The position numbers were made by a program, and so were the translations under genes. A stretch of DNA of 64,000 nucleotides from positions 1,178,001 to 1,242,000 of the forward strand of contig OY755174.1 in assembly GCA_963576735.1 (NCBI GenBank), read 5' to 3'. A model generated the notes under the pieces. That model saw nothing but the letters and a program-made list of their open reading frames with translations, had not been told where the DNA came from and did not search any database. This DNA is from Bedellia somnulentella (lineage: Eukaryota; Arthropoda; Insecta; Lepidoptera; Bedelliidae). Shown here in pieces: positions 33,613 to 42,945 of this stretch (the first letter of the stretch is position 1; each line of letters opens with the position of its first letter).

Positions 33613-33864
33613 CGCTTTGTAGTGTCGGCTTTGAATAGCACTACCCTATTTCTTCCCGAGGGTGTACGTAAGACGCGACTAAGGGTATTAGGGCTTATCA
33701 GATGATTATTAGGCGATGCGTTACGAGACCCTTCACCATCAACCTTTATTTTTACAATCTTTTCCTCACTCAACTTCCAAAAGTGACTGAGGAATATCAT
33801 ATTCAGAATTTCCGGCTACCCCTTCTATCCCGTGTCTAGGTATCCTTATAGCCGTGGGTATGAA
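33613..33864 (+). repeat. Diverged family A element
   Basis: It keeps the full order of family A blocks (TTTGTAGTGTCGGCTTTGAA, GAGACCCTTCACC, CCAAAAGTGACTGAGGAAT, CTATAGCC-type end) with many substitutions and no clear TATG tail, so it is an old copy. Confidence 0.75.
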
Positions 33865-34218
33865 TTAGAATTTATGAATGATGCTAATTCAGAAATTCAT
33901 TTCTATTATAACTAGCATTTCGGATATAAATAGCGCGAACCCCATTTCTATTTTCTATTAAAACTGCCACCTATAACTAGTTTCTATAAACCCGTACCAA
34001 ATTGAGGGTAATCGCCTCATTCCTGTAAGACAGCTTCCCAAGCAGCCTTAAGCAGCTATTGAATAATGTTACAGGCGCATAATATTATAAATTTAATTAA
34101 ATTCATAAGAAGCGTGTCTATAAATGGCAAACTAGAAATATCTGACCTGACTACAAGGTATCTTATTTAGTTAGAGAGCATACACATTTGATTCTGAATT
34201 TTATCATCCGCGAACTTA

Positions 34219-34450
34219 ACATACATACATATACTCACGGCTATAATCCCTTAACGGGGTAGCCAGAGCTTTGGAATGAGAAATTCCTCAACCACTTTTG
34301 GAAGTTGATTAGGGAAAAGATGGTAATAATTAAATGTTTTTGGTGACGGGTCTCCAACCACATCGCCCAAAAATCACTTAAAAAGCCCCTATACCCTTAG
34401 TGGTAGATTATAGCCGTGAGTATATGTTTATGTATGTATGTATGTATGTA
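34219..34450. repeat. Two abutting family A copies in opposite orientation
   Basis: A minus copy (34,219-34,402) with its reversed tail on the left breaks off at CCCTTAGTG. It is followed directly by a plus-strand tail fragment, GATTATAGCCGTGAGTATAT plus (TATG)n, to 34,450. Both tails point outward, so these are two events and not a single inverted copy. Confidence 0.75.
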
Positions 34451-34600
34451 GAATAGAATAGAATAGATAACTCTTTATTATACATCACAGTTAAAAACAT
34501 TTTACACAGATTTTAATTTAGAGAACGGGTTCAAATGAAAATACAAATTATTGAAGCATTTTTTATTATCTTAAAAAAATATTCCATCAAATAGGTTATG
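34449..34600 (-). mobile_element. LINE 3'-end fragment with (GAATA)n tail
   Basis: AGAATAGAATAGATAACTCT then TTATTATACATCAC is the complement of the plus-strand end at about 52,430-52,470 (AATAAAGAGTTATTCTATTC). Two copies in opposite orientation with the same tail support a non-LTR 3' end. Confidence 0.5.
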
Positions 34601-34829
34601 ATGAGTGGAAAACTATTCTTAAGGCAATATTTCCCAACTTATTCGTCATGGGGTGACGTATTACTATTCTTATACATTTTTTCACCGTTTTAATAGTAAT
34701 GGAATCAATAAAAACTAGACATAGAGTTGAAGTTAGTAGAGATATTTTATGTCCATTGTCATTGTATAAAATTGTGAAAACAATGATTCATTCGAACTTA
34801 TTAACGGATGATTTATTTGGACGACCGCA

Positions 34830-34832
34830 GAT

Positions 34833-34863
<31 letters not shown>

Positions 34864-35385
34864 TTTGCATCACACAACAGGCAGTTAACAATACACGTTT
34901 GAAAAACATTTTTTTATAAAATATATGAAAACCACCCTACTAGGTGTGTTGACAACTTGCACAATTATTTAACTTATTACTAAGTCTACCATCGTCTATT
35001 TACATGTTACTTAACATACTGAAGAAAATAAATACATACAATATTGTATACATAATAATTATAATAAATAGTAAATAGTGAATTATATATTGTACGAGAT
35101 ATGTTTAAGCTTATGTTTGAATTGGGTAAGACTAAGAAAGACATCAAGATCGTGTTGAGATGAGACAGAGTTATATATTCGCTGCATATGAATAATAGGG
35201 TTATGATGAGAACGTAAAGTGGGACTAACAGGTAATGTGAATAGATCCTGTTTCTTTCTACGTGATCTATATATTGTATTGAGAGACATATTTGATAAAA
35301 GACAAGTATTTAGTGAACCATGAATAATTTTATGTAAAGTGATAAGAGATATATTAGTACGACGGTGTTCTAGACGCGTCACGTT
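34830..35385 (-). mobile_element. Degenerate LINE (Jockey/CR1-like reverse transcriptase C-terminus)
   Basis: A (TTTA)n run at 34,832-34,864 marks the tail on the plus strand. The minus-strand frame 35,083-35,382 reads LEHRRTNISLITLHKIIHGS followed by LNTCLLSNMSLNTIYRSRRK, the arrangement seen near the end of Jockey/CR1-type polyproteins (an SLxxRR segment, then LHKIIxG and an Arg-rich stretch). No longer ORF remains upstream. Confidence 0.6.
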
Positions 35386-36384
35386 GATAAATCTAATAAT
35401 AGTAAATATTTTTTTGAGACATAAAATGATGGATAGTTATTACAAAGTTCATATGCATCACAAAAATATAATGTGTCAAAAATTAGCATGCTCCATTTCA
35501 GTCAAACGTGAGTTAGTTTAACAAGCAAAATACCTTCATAAAAATAAAGCAAGCAACCCACTTATGTGTAAGAGCCTCAGCTCCCAGTAACGCGTAAGGG
35601 TAAAAATAGATAGGGAAAGATAGAAATAAAAACCGTAGAGCAAACAACGTGGTAGAACCGGTACGGGGCAGATGCGCCCGCGATCTTTTTGCGCCGTCTC
35701 AGTGCTGAGAACATTCCTATACCCACTTGCTATGAATAGATCCCATCGATACATGGCTAGGGAGCAAATAGGAATGATATAGGTGTTTGGTACGCTTGTT
35801 GGTGATCTAGGATAGGTAATTTATGATGTGTAGTACTCCGATTTCTCTCACATCGTATATCTTCAAAGATACAAGTTCTGTCGCCTAAATTTTTGTAGCG
35901 AGTGACTCCGCAATAACTACTGAACTACACAAGATACATGTTTTCAATTGATATCAGGACAAGATTGCAGGAAATAAAAAAGAACAATTAAATTCTTAAT
36001 AGAAATTAATGTCGGGAGGAAACGGGAAGTAGTGTTAGTTTTCCCTGATGAAAACAGTTGATGTATTTTTGCAAAATAGTACTAAATTTCCTGGCAACTA
36101 AGTCGATGATATGTCAAAAGCTCGTACCTTCTATAGGGTGACAAGATACCCCAAGCACTGAACTAATACAATGGACAATTGGACATCTGTGCTATATAAA
36201 GTCAGATATCTATTTATTTTAATAGAGCTATTGTGCCAGTGACTAGGTAGGAACGATGAGCGCATATAGCAAAGCTGCGATAGGTAAAATAAGAAACTCG
36301 GAATAAAGGTGGCATTTATGTCACTTAATTTTTAGAATGTATGTCGGCCCTTATTATGCCTACGTGATATGGTAATTCAACTTA
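35386..36384. other. Intergenic DNA with no recognised feature
   Basis: No gene or named repeat is visible. The segment at 35,570-35,760 is somewhat GC-richer. Short open frames are without motif. Confidence 0.3.
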
Positions 36385-37730
36385 TAGTCCGGTCAATTTA
36401 TACATTCAAGGTTACATAAATTCATAAGAAGCTGAAAATTGGCACAATTGTTCAAAACATGATTATAAATGAAACCTCAAAAGTCCCCATCGTTCCGAGG
36501 TGTGCTAAAAATTTTACACGGGGTCAAAGGTCAAAAAAATTAGTTTTTTGCGATTTTAAGCGAAACAGTGAGTTTTTCGCAAAATCTTTCCAGTACAAAA
36601 TTGTAGATCAGAAGATTCTCTACAAAAAAGATTACAATATTTTTTTTCCTAAAAGCCACCATTTTGAAGATATAACGCGTTGAAAAGTTCGATCATTGGT
36701 AATCTTCATACTTTGCAAATGTACGCCACGTATGAACATCACTTATAAGGTGTTATAACTTAAACCTCAGTAGCTGCTCACCAACATTTATTTCGGGTAT
36801 ATTACCAAGTTCAAGTGTGTCTTGGTAATCACCTGGACCCTAAAGACTGGGGTTGGAAGTTGGTCGACAATACATTAGAGCCAGTTCTAACTTTACTTCC
36901 ACCAGCACCTGAGAAACTTCTCAACTCAATATTTTGTAACTGTAAAAAAGGTTGTAATGCTAAATGTGGATGCAGAAAAGTTGGACTGTTTTATTCCCTG
37001 GCATGCACAAACTGCCAAGGCCGATCGTGCTCTAATGTTGAGTCAGCTAATCTAGAAGACTCATATGATACCAATGAGGAATCGCTAGTGGGACAGTTGA
37101 TCTGTGAAATAGAAGAAAAAGAAGAAGAAACACAGGAAGAAGAACAAGAAGAAGACGAAGGACAAGAAACAGTAATCCTGGAAAATTACGAATCAGACGA
37201 GGAATATAAATCATTTCATTTTCAATTACACCGCCATTATTTTAACCAACCGATATGTACAATAATATTTTACAATAGTTTTAAAACAAATAAAATCAAT
37301 GCAGACCCGTGGAATAGGCCTACAGGAGATACCACGTTAAAATAAAACGCGCTAAGTACACTACCTCATAGGTGGCGTGGAAACGTGTGCAAAGTATGAA
37401 GATTACCAATGATCGAACTTTTCAACGCGTTATATCTTCAAAATGGTGGCTTTTAGGAAAAAAAATATTGATATCTTTTTTGTAGAAAATCTTCTGATCT
37501 ACAATTTTGTAATGGAAAGATTTTGCGAAAAACTCACCGTTTCGCTTAAAATCGCAAAAAACTAATTTTTTTGACCTTTGACCCCATGTAAAATTTTTAG
37601 CACACCTCGGAACGATGGGGACTTTTGAGGTTTCATTTATAATCATGTTTTGAACAATTGTGCCAATTTTCAGCTTCTTATGAATTTATGTAACCTTCCT
37701 CCTTATTTTAGGCCTAAATTGACCGGACTA
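36385..37730 (+). mobile_element. DNA transposon with about 350-bp terminal inverted repeats and a CXC-domain cargo ORF
   Basis: The left end begins TAGTCCGGTCAATTTA and the right end closes with TAAATTGACCGGACTA, its exact complement. The inverted similarity continues inward for about 350 bp (left to about 36,735; right from about 37,372). Each arm shows the same meaningless open frame in opposite orientation. The flanks allow a TA target duplication. The right arm has about ten extra bases near its tip. The central 640 bp encode only the CXC protein below, with no recognisable transposase, so it is non-autonomous or uses an unfamiliar enzyme. Confidence 0.8.
36764..37345 (+). CDS. C-terminal fragment of a CXC (cysteine-rich) protein carried by the inverted-repeat element
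   Basis: The frame is open from 36,764 to the stop at 37,345. It has no ATG at its start, and CTCAG just before it could be a splice acceptor. It reads HLFRVYYQVQ and DPKDWGWKLVDNTLEP, then the cysteine cluster FCNCKKGCNAKCGCRK with ACTNCQGRSC, then a long Glu-rich acidic stretch and a basic tail. The CXC cluster resembles tesmin/TSO1-type Cys-rich DNA-binding motifs. From memory, similar DWGW-plus-cysteine C-termini recur in many uncharacterised insect proteins. Function unknown; it may be the 3' end of a transposon protein or a captured host exon. Confidence 0.6.
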   Translation, partial: TSVAAHQHLFRVYYQVQVCLGNHLDPKDWGWKLVDNTLEPVLTLLPPAPEKLLNSIFCNCKKGCNAKCGCRKVGLFYSLACTNCQGRSCSNVESANLEDSYDTNEESLVGQLICEIEEKEEETQEEEQEEDEGQETVILENYESDEEYKSFHFQLHRHYFNQPICTIIFYNSFKTNKINADPWNRPTGDTTLK

Positions 37731-37849
37731 TTATTTGGGGTCTGCTTGGACTTCCTGATGGGGACTTAAATATGATGTCGTAATGACAAACTTTTAGAAG
37801 TCACCCTTTCGTAAAGAATAGTGGTGAAGCTATGTCGATTGTTATATTT

Positions 37850-37935
37850 AAAATGCGAATAATAAAAATAAAGGAAAGAAAAATTTCGACACAGGCGGGA
37901 ATCGAACCTGCGAGCTCGGGTATACGCCGAGTATA
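37850..37935 (-). repeat. Family C SINE, tRNA-like head fragment
   Basis: The minus strand carries a B-box-like GGTTCGATTCCCGCC followed by TGTGTCGAAATTTTTC. It lies head-to-head with the plus copy at 38,029. On the plus strand this reads CGACACAGGCGGGAATCGAA. Confidence 0.7.
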
Positions 37936-38028
37936 GTATTTACAAAAAATCGGAGGTAGGGAACGAAAACAATACTTAAAAAGTGTAAAAGAAACAAAGC
38001 ATAGAAGAATTTCGCACTGGCAGCCATT

Positions 38029-38190
38029 GACACCGTAGCTCAATTGGCAGAGCGATGGGGGCGTACACCCGAGGTCGCGGGTTCGATTCCCGCCTGTGTC
38101 GAAATTTATCTCTCCTTTATTTATTCTTTATTTATTAGTAGTAATCCCCACATGAGGTTTTCATGAACAAAAACATTCAAATTATGCGAA
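38029..38190 (+). repeat. Family C tRNA-derived SINE
   Basis: The head 38,029-38,101 has a perfect pol III A box (TAGCTCAATTGG, 38,036-38,047) and B box (GGTTCGATTCC, 38,080-38,090). The acceptor stem pairs 6 of 7, and the D and T stems are intact. The anticodon stem does not pair, so this is not a working tRNA. The head is followed by CTTTATTTATT repeats and the family tail AATCCCCACATGAGG, then TTCATGAAC. The same head occurs at 41,048-41,107. Confidence 0.75.
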
Positions 38191-38533
38191 TAATATAGCT
38201 TAAATATTTAATATAATATATTCTCGAGTTTAAAATATTAACAGTCAGGGATGTATGTATAATAATATTTATTACGCTAAGGCTATGAGATCTTAAGTAA
38301 CATCGGCTTTTATCCATTACTTCAGAAACCTGACTGGCTGTTGACTGTGCACTTGATGACTATGCAAACCTGTCGCGAGTCTTTGAACTCTTCACATGCC
38401 AACTTTAAAACTTATTTGCTGTACTTACCGTTCCTTTTCTATGCGCGACGTCTATGTGCATATAATAATGAAACTATATAAAATATTTGTTTTATCTAAA
38501 GTATTGCTGTATTATACGTGTAATTCAAAAAAA

Positions 38534-38779
38534 GTTGCCGTGTAGTGTCGGCTTAGAATAACACTACCCCATTTCTACCCGTGGGTGATCGTGAGAGGCG
38601 ACTAAGGGTATAGGGGATTTTTAAGTGATTTTTGGGCGATGTGGTTGGAGACCCATCACCAAAAACGTTTATTATCATCTTTTCCCCAATCAACTTCCAA
38701 AAGTGGCTGAGGAATTTATCATTCCAAAGCTCTGGCTACCCCGTTAAGGGATTTATAGCCGTGAGTATATGTATGTATG
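38534..38779 (+). repeat. Family A SINE-like element, full length
   Basis: It runs from GCCGTGTAGTGTCGGCTTAG to GCCGTGAGTATATGTATG, flanked by TCAAAAAAA on both sides (38,524-38,532 and 38,780-38,788). Confidence 0.9.
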
Positions 38780-38837
38780 TCAAAAAAAATATGTAGCTGT
38801 GAAAAAGCATTTCTTCTCGGCTTTCCGAAAGTTGCAG

Positions 38838-39011
38838 CTATTGGGGCTTTATAAGTGATTTTTGGGCGATGTGATTGGAGACCCGTCACCAAAAACCTTT
38901 TTTTTACAATGTTTTCCCCACTCAATTTCCAAAAGTGGCTGAATATGTTCTGATTCTTAAACTCTGGCTACCGCTTTTAGGGATTTACAGCCGTGAGACT
39001 ATGTATGTATG
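38838..39011 (+). repeat. Family A element, 5'-truncated
   Basis: It starts inside the element at TATTGGGGCTTTATAAGTGA and keeps the 3' part to CAGCCGTGAGACTATGTATG. It follows the full-length copy at 38,534 by 60 bp. Confidence 0.8.
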
Positions 39012-39330
39012 TAATTTGCATACAAATTAATTAGTTTAATAAAAGACGATGCGACTCTTTTTACGAAAATCGGGCTGACGGAAGAGTTTGCACACTTTTA
39101 ATATAGAAAGAGAAGAAGTGCATAGTGCTATATTGTGTTGTTAAAGCTGTGCATAGAAAGTCTATTAAACCAATAACAAACAATACGCACACTACATACA
39201 AAATGGTGAGTGAGAAAAGCGCTCAAGGGGTAATTTTGAACTGTTTCTGTATATTAAGTTAGGTGGCGCTTGCTAGATGACATCAATTCAACATCAAATC
39301 AATGCTTCGATCTCAATAGGCGACAGTAAA

Positions 39331-39590
39331 TTTCGCACTCTCAGCACGAAAGAAGCTCAACTCAAAAGTAATGATATTGAGTTACAATCGTAGAGAGACA
39401 TAAAAAGGTATACTCAATCCAATGAATAGTAAAACCAAGGCACAAATTGTTCAAAAAAACAGGATAGCGAATTTTCCGACCCTATAACAATAAGTGCCTT
39501 TGTTTTAGAACATACTTTTTTATGTCTCTCTATGAATGTAACTGAATATCACTATTTTTGACTTGAGCCTCTTTTGTTCTGAGAGTGCGA
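39331..39590. mobile_element. Foldback MITE with about 85-bp inverted repeats
   Basis: The left arm, from TTTCGCACTCTCAGCAC to AGAGAGACATAAAAA, is matched in reverse by the right arm, from TTTTTTATGTCTCTCTATGA to CTGAGAGTGCGA. The similarity spans about 85 bp per arm around a roughly 90-bp centre. AGTA occurs just outside each end (39,325-39,328 and 39,595-39,598) and may be the target duplication. No coding capacity. Confidence 0.65.
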
Positions 39591-39644
39591 TTTGTAGTAT
39601 TCTTATCTTTCTCATATTTTAAACCACCTTTAACGACCTCGGAG

Positions 39645-39836
39645 GACACATTTGGATCAAATAGAAAATGTGCTCAAAAAGGCAGGTGTTCGTAGTACGA
39701 AGAATAAAAGAGCATGTATGAAAAGATTGATGGATGTGAATGAAGCTAGAGAGGTTTGCCAGGATCGTAAAAAGTGGCGATCGATAGTCTCTGCCTACCC
39801 CAATGGGAAAACGGCGTGAGAATATGTATGTATGTT
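39645..39836 (+). mobile_element. 3' end of the partner LINE, with C-terminal ORF remnant
   Basis: One frame translates as PRRTHLDQIENVLKKAG, then [20 protein letters not shown], then [15 protein letters not shown] and a stop, the C-terminus of a LINE polyprotein. The DNA continues into CTACCCCAATGGGAAAACGG and CGTGAGAATATGTATG. It is 5'-truncated. Confidence 0.8.
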
Positions 39837-39969
39837 TAACCAGTAAATTATAATAAAGTAGCATTGGGCAAAGCTTAATACCTTAATTAAGAGGTGGCAA
39901 CTGGGCCTTTAATGTTCTAGAGTGGTGGTTACCCGACGGCGGCGGATTTATAGCCGTGAGTGTATGTGA

Positions 39970-40390
39970 CAACTGCAATAGCTCTAGTAAGCAGATAGAA
40001 CACCCGCTTATCATGCAGACAGGCGTGGGTTCTAATCCTAGAATAGGCTTACGTCAATATGTCTCTTTAAAGTCAAAAAGTTTTTTTTTTTTTTCAAAAT
40101 TTAGTTAATAACTAACATTTTTGAACGTCAATTTTTTTTTAATTTTTTTAAAATCATATGTGTGGTAAATTTATCATGGTTGGTAACGGTGAGGGAAACA
40201 TCGTGATTAAACCCTCATGGCTACTTAGTCATGTGACAGTGTATTCGTACAAAACGGCGATAGGCCTGCCCTCTATCACGTGAGCACATTGTCCAAGCAA
40301 AACGTGGATAGTCTGAAAAGGCGACAATGTCACGTGATGTTCCGAAGAATTAATACGTCTGCCACTCCTTCGGAGATATAGGGAGTGTAT
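39970..40390 (+). repeat. Family B SINE, diverged, near full length
   Basis: A tRNA-like head (AATAGCTCTAGTAAGCAGAT and a B-box-like GGGTTCTAATCC) is followed by a T-rich run, the body TATGTGTGGTAAATTTATCA and the tail region CACGTGATGTTCCGAAGAAT, then CTGCCACTCCTTCGGAGATA. The 3' module is degraded compared with the copy at 58,954. Confidence 0.75.
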
Positions 40391-40431
40391 GATTAAGTCT
40401 TGATGTATAAGTCTATGTATGTATAACTAGA

Positions 40432-40482
40432 ATGTTTTGTTCATGAGAACCTCATGTGGGGATTATAACAATTTAATAAAGG
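40432..40482 (-). repeat. Family C SINE 3' fragment
   Basis: GTTCATGAGAACCTCATG then TGGGGATTAT is the complement of the family C tail. Confidence 0.6.
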
Positions 40483-40490
40483 ACGGTTTT

Positions 40491-40991
40491 TTGCTGTGTT
40501 GTGTCGGCTTAGAATAGCACTACCCCATTTCTACCCATGGGTGATCGTTAAAGGCGACTAAGGGTATAGGGGCTTTTAAGTGATTTTTGGGCGATGTGGT
40601 TGTATACCCGTCACCCACATACATACATACATATACTCACGGCTATAAATCCCTAGACGGGGTAGCCAGAGCTAAGGAATTAGAAATTCCTCAGCCACTT
40701 TTGGAAAGTTGTGTGGGGAAAAGATGGTAAAATAAAGGTTGTTGGTGATAGGTCTCCAACCGCATCGCCCAAAAATCCCTTGAAAATCCCAATACCATTA
40801 GTCGCCTCTTACGTACACCCATCGGTAGAAACGGGGTAGTGCTATTCTAAGCCGACACTACTTTTTTAAATTATTTATTATTACCATCATTTCCCCACAA
40901 CTTCCAAAAGTGGCTGAGGAATGTCTCATTCCAAAGCTCTGGCTACCCCGTTTAGCGATTTATAGACGAGAGTAAATGTATGTATGTATGC
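40491..40991 (+). repeat. Family A element interrupted by a second, inverted family A element
   Basis: The plus copy starts at 40,491 (GCTGTGTTGTGTCGGCTTAG) and stops at CCCGTCACC near 40,616. Its remainder resumes at 40,863 (TTATTATTACCATCATTTCC) and ends in a TATG tail at 40,991. In between (40,617-40,862) sits a complete minus-strand copy, from ACATACATACATATACTCAC to AAGCCGACACTACT. The younger copy landed inside the older one. Confidence 0.8.
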
Positions 40992-41034
40992 AGTTTTTTT
41001 TAAATGTAAAAGAAACGAAGGAAAGAAGAATTTC

Positions 41035-41117
41035 GCACTAATAGCCACTTGACACTATAGCTCAATCGGCAGGGCGACGGGGGTGTAGGTTCGATCCCCG
41101 CTGGTGTCGAAATTTTT
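41035..41117 (+). repeat. Family C tRNA-like head fragment
   Basis: GACACTATAGCTCAATCGGC carries the A box and GTAGGTTCGATCCCCGC the B box, ending GGTGTCGAAATTTTTC. Bases of the anticodon arm are deleted compared with the copy at 38,029. Confidence 0.65.
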
Positions 41118-41295
41118 CTTTCTCATGCTCGTCCTTTACTGGCAATACCATCTACTGTCATGGTTCTTCTGCCAGACCCAACTATTGCTGCCATTCATAA
41201 TCGTAGGAACCAGAACAGCATCATGCACAGCCATTCGGTGATATTCTTATCCAATACTGTACAGTTTTATAGCGAATAAAATTAACGCTATTCCT
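41118..41295 (-). mobile_element. Partner LINE fragment (internal, minus strand)
   Basis: The plus strand TAGGAACCAGAACAGCATCA, then TGCACAGCCATTC, is the complement of the reverse-transcriptase C-terminal segment AVHNAVLVP seen at 63,770-63,810. The frame is broken. Confidence 0.65.
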
Positions 41296-41369
41296 CTCTC
41301 TAAGGCCTTATATACTTTGAAATAGTTTGGAGATACAGTTTACGTGCAACTGAGTACCCAAACTAGTTA

Positions 41370-42335
41370 TCTATACTTATAATAAATCTGTAGAGAGGTC
41401 AATTCTGTACATGAAATATATTTTCAAAATAACTATCAGGTGGTGATTAGGGATCGATACTGATGCCAAAAATGCAATCAGTAAAATTTTTGTCTGTCTG
41501 TCTGTCTGTCTGTCAGTCGGTTTGTATGTTCCTTATGGAAACAAAAACTACGCGACGGATTTTAACGAAACTTGGTACAATTATTCTCCATACTCCTGGG
41601 CAGGTTTTTGTATACTTTCCAGTAGAGTAGTAAAGGGGAATTTTGGGAAATTTTGGGAAAACGGGAGAAGTTACTCCATTTTTTAAGCTTCCGTCGCTTG
41701 CGCAGCCTTAATGGTTAAACTTACATAGAAATCATGTATGACGGAAATATTTTTCATAAAATTATCTAAAAAAAATTCCTTGACAGTTTATGTCTATCTT
41801 TTACGGTTGACTCACAATAACACGTGTAATTCCTGATAGCTTAGCAGTTCGGAACATTCTGATTATATTTGATTACTCTTACGTTTGTAAATCTCTCACT
41901 CATGCCTAATTTAAAAAAGGTAACATTATCACCTATTCAATAAAAAAAAATCATAGAAATCGATAGACAAACACCGAAATTACACATTAAATAAGCCAGC
42001 GCGCCCGTGACCAAAACCAAATCTTTACTAATTTATATATAACATACTAGATGGCGCCAGTAGTTGCATCCTACATCACGTAATGATTTATTTTTCAGAT
42101 CGTTATAAATACTTCATAGCGTTTTATTCCAAAATTTGCTATTTAATGGAAATACTGAACCGTTCATTAAAGCGCATTCAAAATCACCAAACTACACTGT
42201 TTAGGGAGTGCTATAAATTAAATAAATTGAAAACATTGCGCTGAATTTCACAATGCTTAAGCAGGGACTGAAGAAAGAAACCTCAGATATTTAAAAAAAC
42301 AACGCTACCCGTGCGAAGCTGGGACGATCCACTAG
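41370..42335 (+). mobile_element. Non-autonomous Helitron, copy 2
   Basis: It starts TCTATACTTATAATAAATCT and ends GATCCACTAG. The same near-terminal hairpin CCCGTGCGAAGCTGGG is present. It is inserted between A (41,369) and T (42,336). It is about 966 bp and aligns throughout with copy 1, but lacks the family C insertion and has a shorter (CTGT)n array. No ORF. Confidence 0.85.
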
Positions 42336-42342
42336 TAGTTCA

Positions 42343-42640
42343 TAATAATATAATAATAATAATAATCTTTATTTTCCAAACACAGTTTTCAGTACAGTGA
42401 AGATATTACATAAGCACATTTTGTTTTACATTATATGAGTACCTGTGGCCCCACACTAGGCAAGCCTGTATCGTGGGTACCGAGTTACGATACGCTATGT
42501 GGTCTTCAAAACTATATTACATTCAAACATAAAAGTGACCTATTTATTTGATAATTTGGTTACATGCATAGACCAAAATATAAAGTTAAAAATTCATATT
42601 TGTCTACACCGAAGGATTTGAGTCTACACTGAATTAGATT
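42343..42640 (-). mobile_element. LINE 3'-end fragment with (TAA)n tail
   Basis: A (TAATAA)n run at 42,343-42,369 is followed by TCTTTATTTTCCAAACACAG and GGCCCCACACTAGGCAAGCC. It shares the second motif and its order with 30,604-30,730. The simple repeat at one end and the lack of an ORF suggest a 5'-truncated non-LTR element inserted directly after the Helitron end. Confidence 0.5.
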
Positions 42641-42694
42641 ATTTGGTTTCAGCTAAAGCTTACCAATTTTGTGCAACGCGGGTAATACAAAATT

Positions 42695-42945
42695 ACATAC
42701 ATACATATACTCACGGCTATAAATCCCTATAAGGGGTAGCCAGAGCTAAGGAATAAGAAATTCCTCAGCCACTTTTAGAAAATTGAGTGGGGAAAAGATA
42801 GTAAAGTAAAGGTTGTTGGTGATGGGTCTCCAACCGCATCGCCCAAAAATCCCTTAAAAAGCCCCAAGTCCGTTAGTCGCCTCTTACGTACACCCACCGG
42901 AAGAAATGGGGTAGTGCTATTCTAAGCCGATACTACACAGCCAAT
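42695..42945 (-). repeat. Family A SINE-like element, near full length
   Basis: It runs from the reversed tail ACATACATACATATACTCAC to the head complement AAGCCGATACTACACAGCC. No clear target duplication. Confidence 0.85.

Noticed and set aside
36459..36683. 74-codon protein beginning MIINETSKVPIVPRCAKNFT, also present inverted at 37,422-37,646
   Set aside because: Both lie in the inverted-repeat arms of the transposon; the frame is a by-product of the arm sequence.
38029..38101. Functional tRNA gene (perfect A and B boxes, anticodon loop that could be read as GTA)
   Set aside because: The anticodon stem does not pair and the loop lacks T33. The same head recurs at 37,895 and 41,048 attached to a common tail, so it is the head of a SINE.
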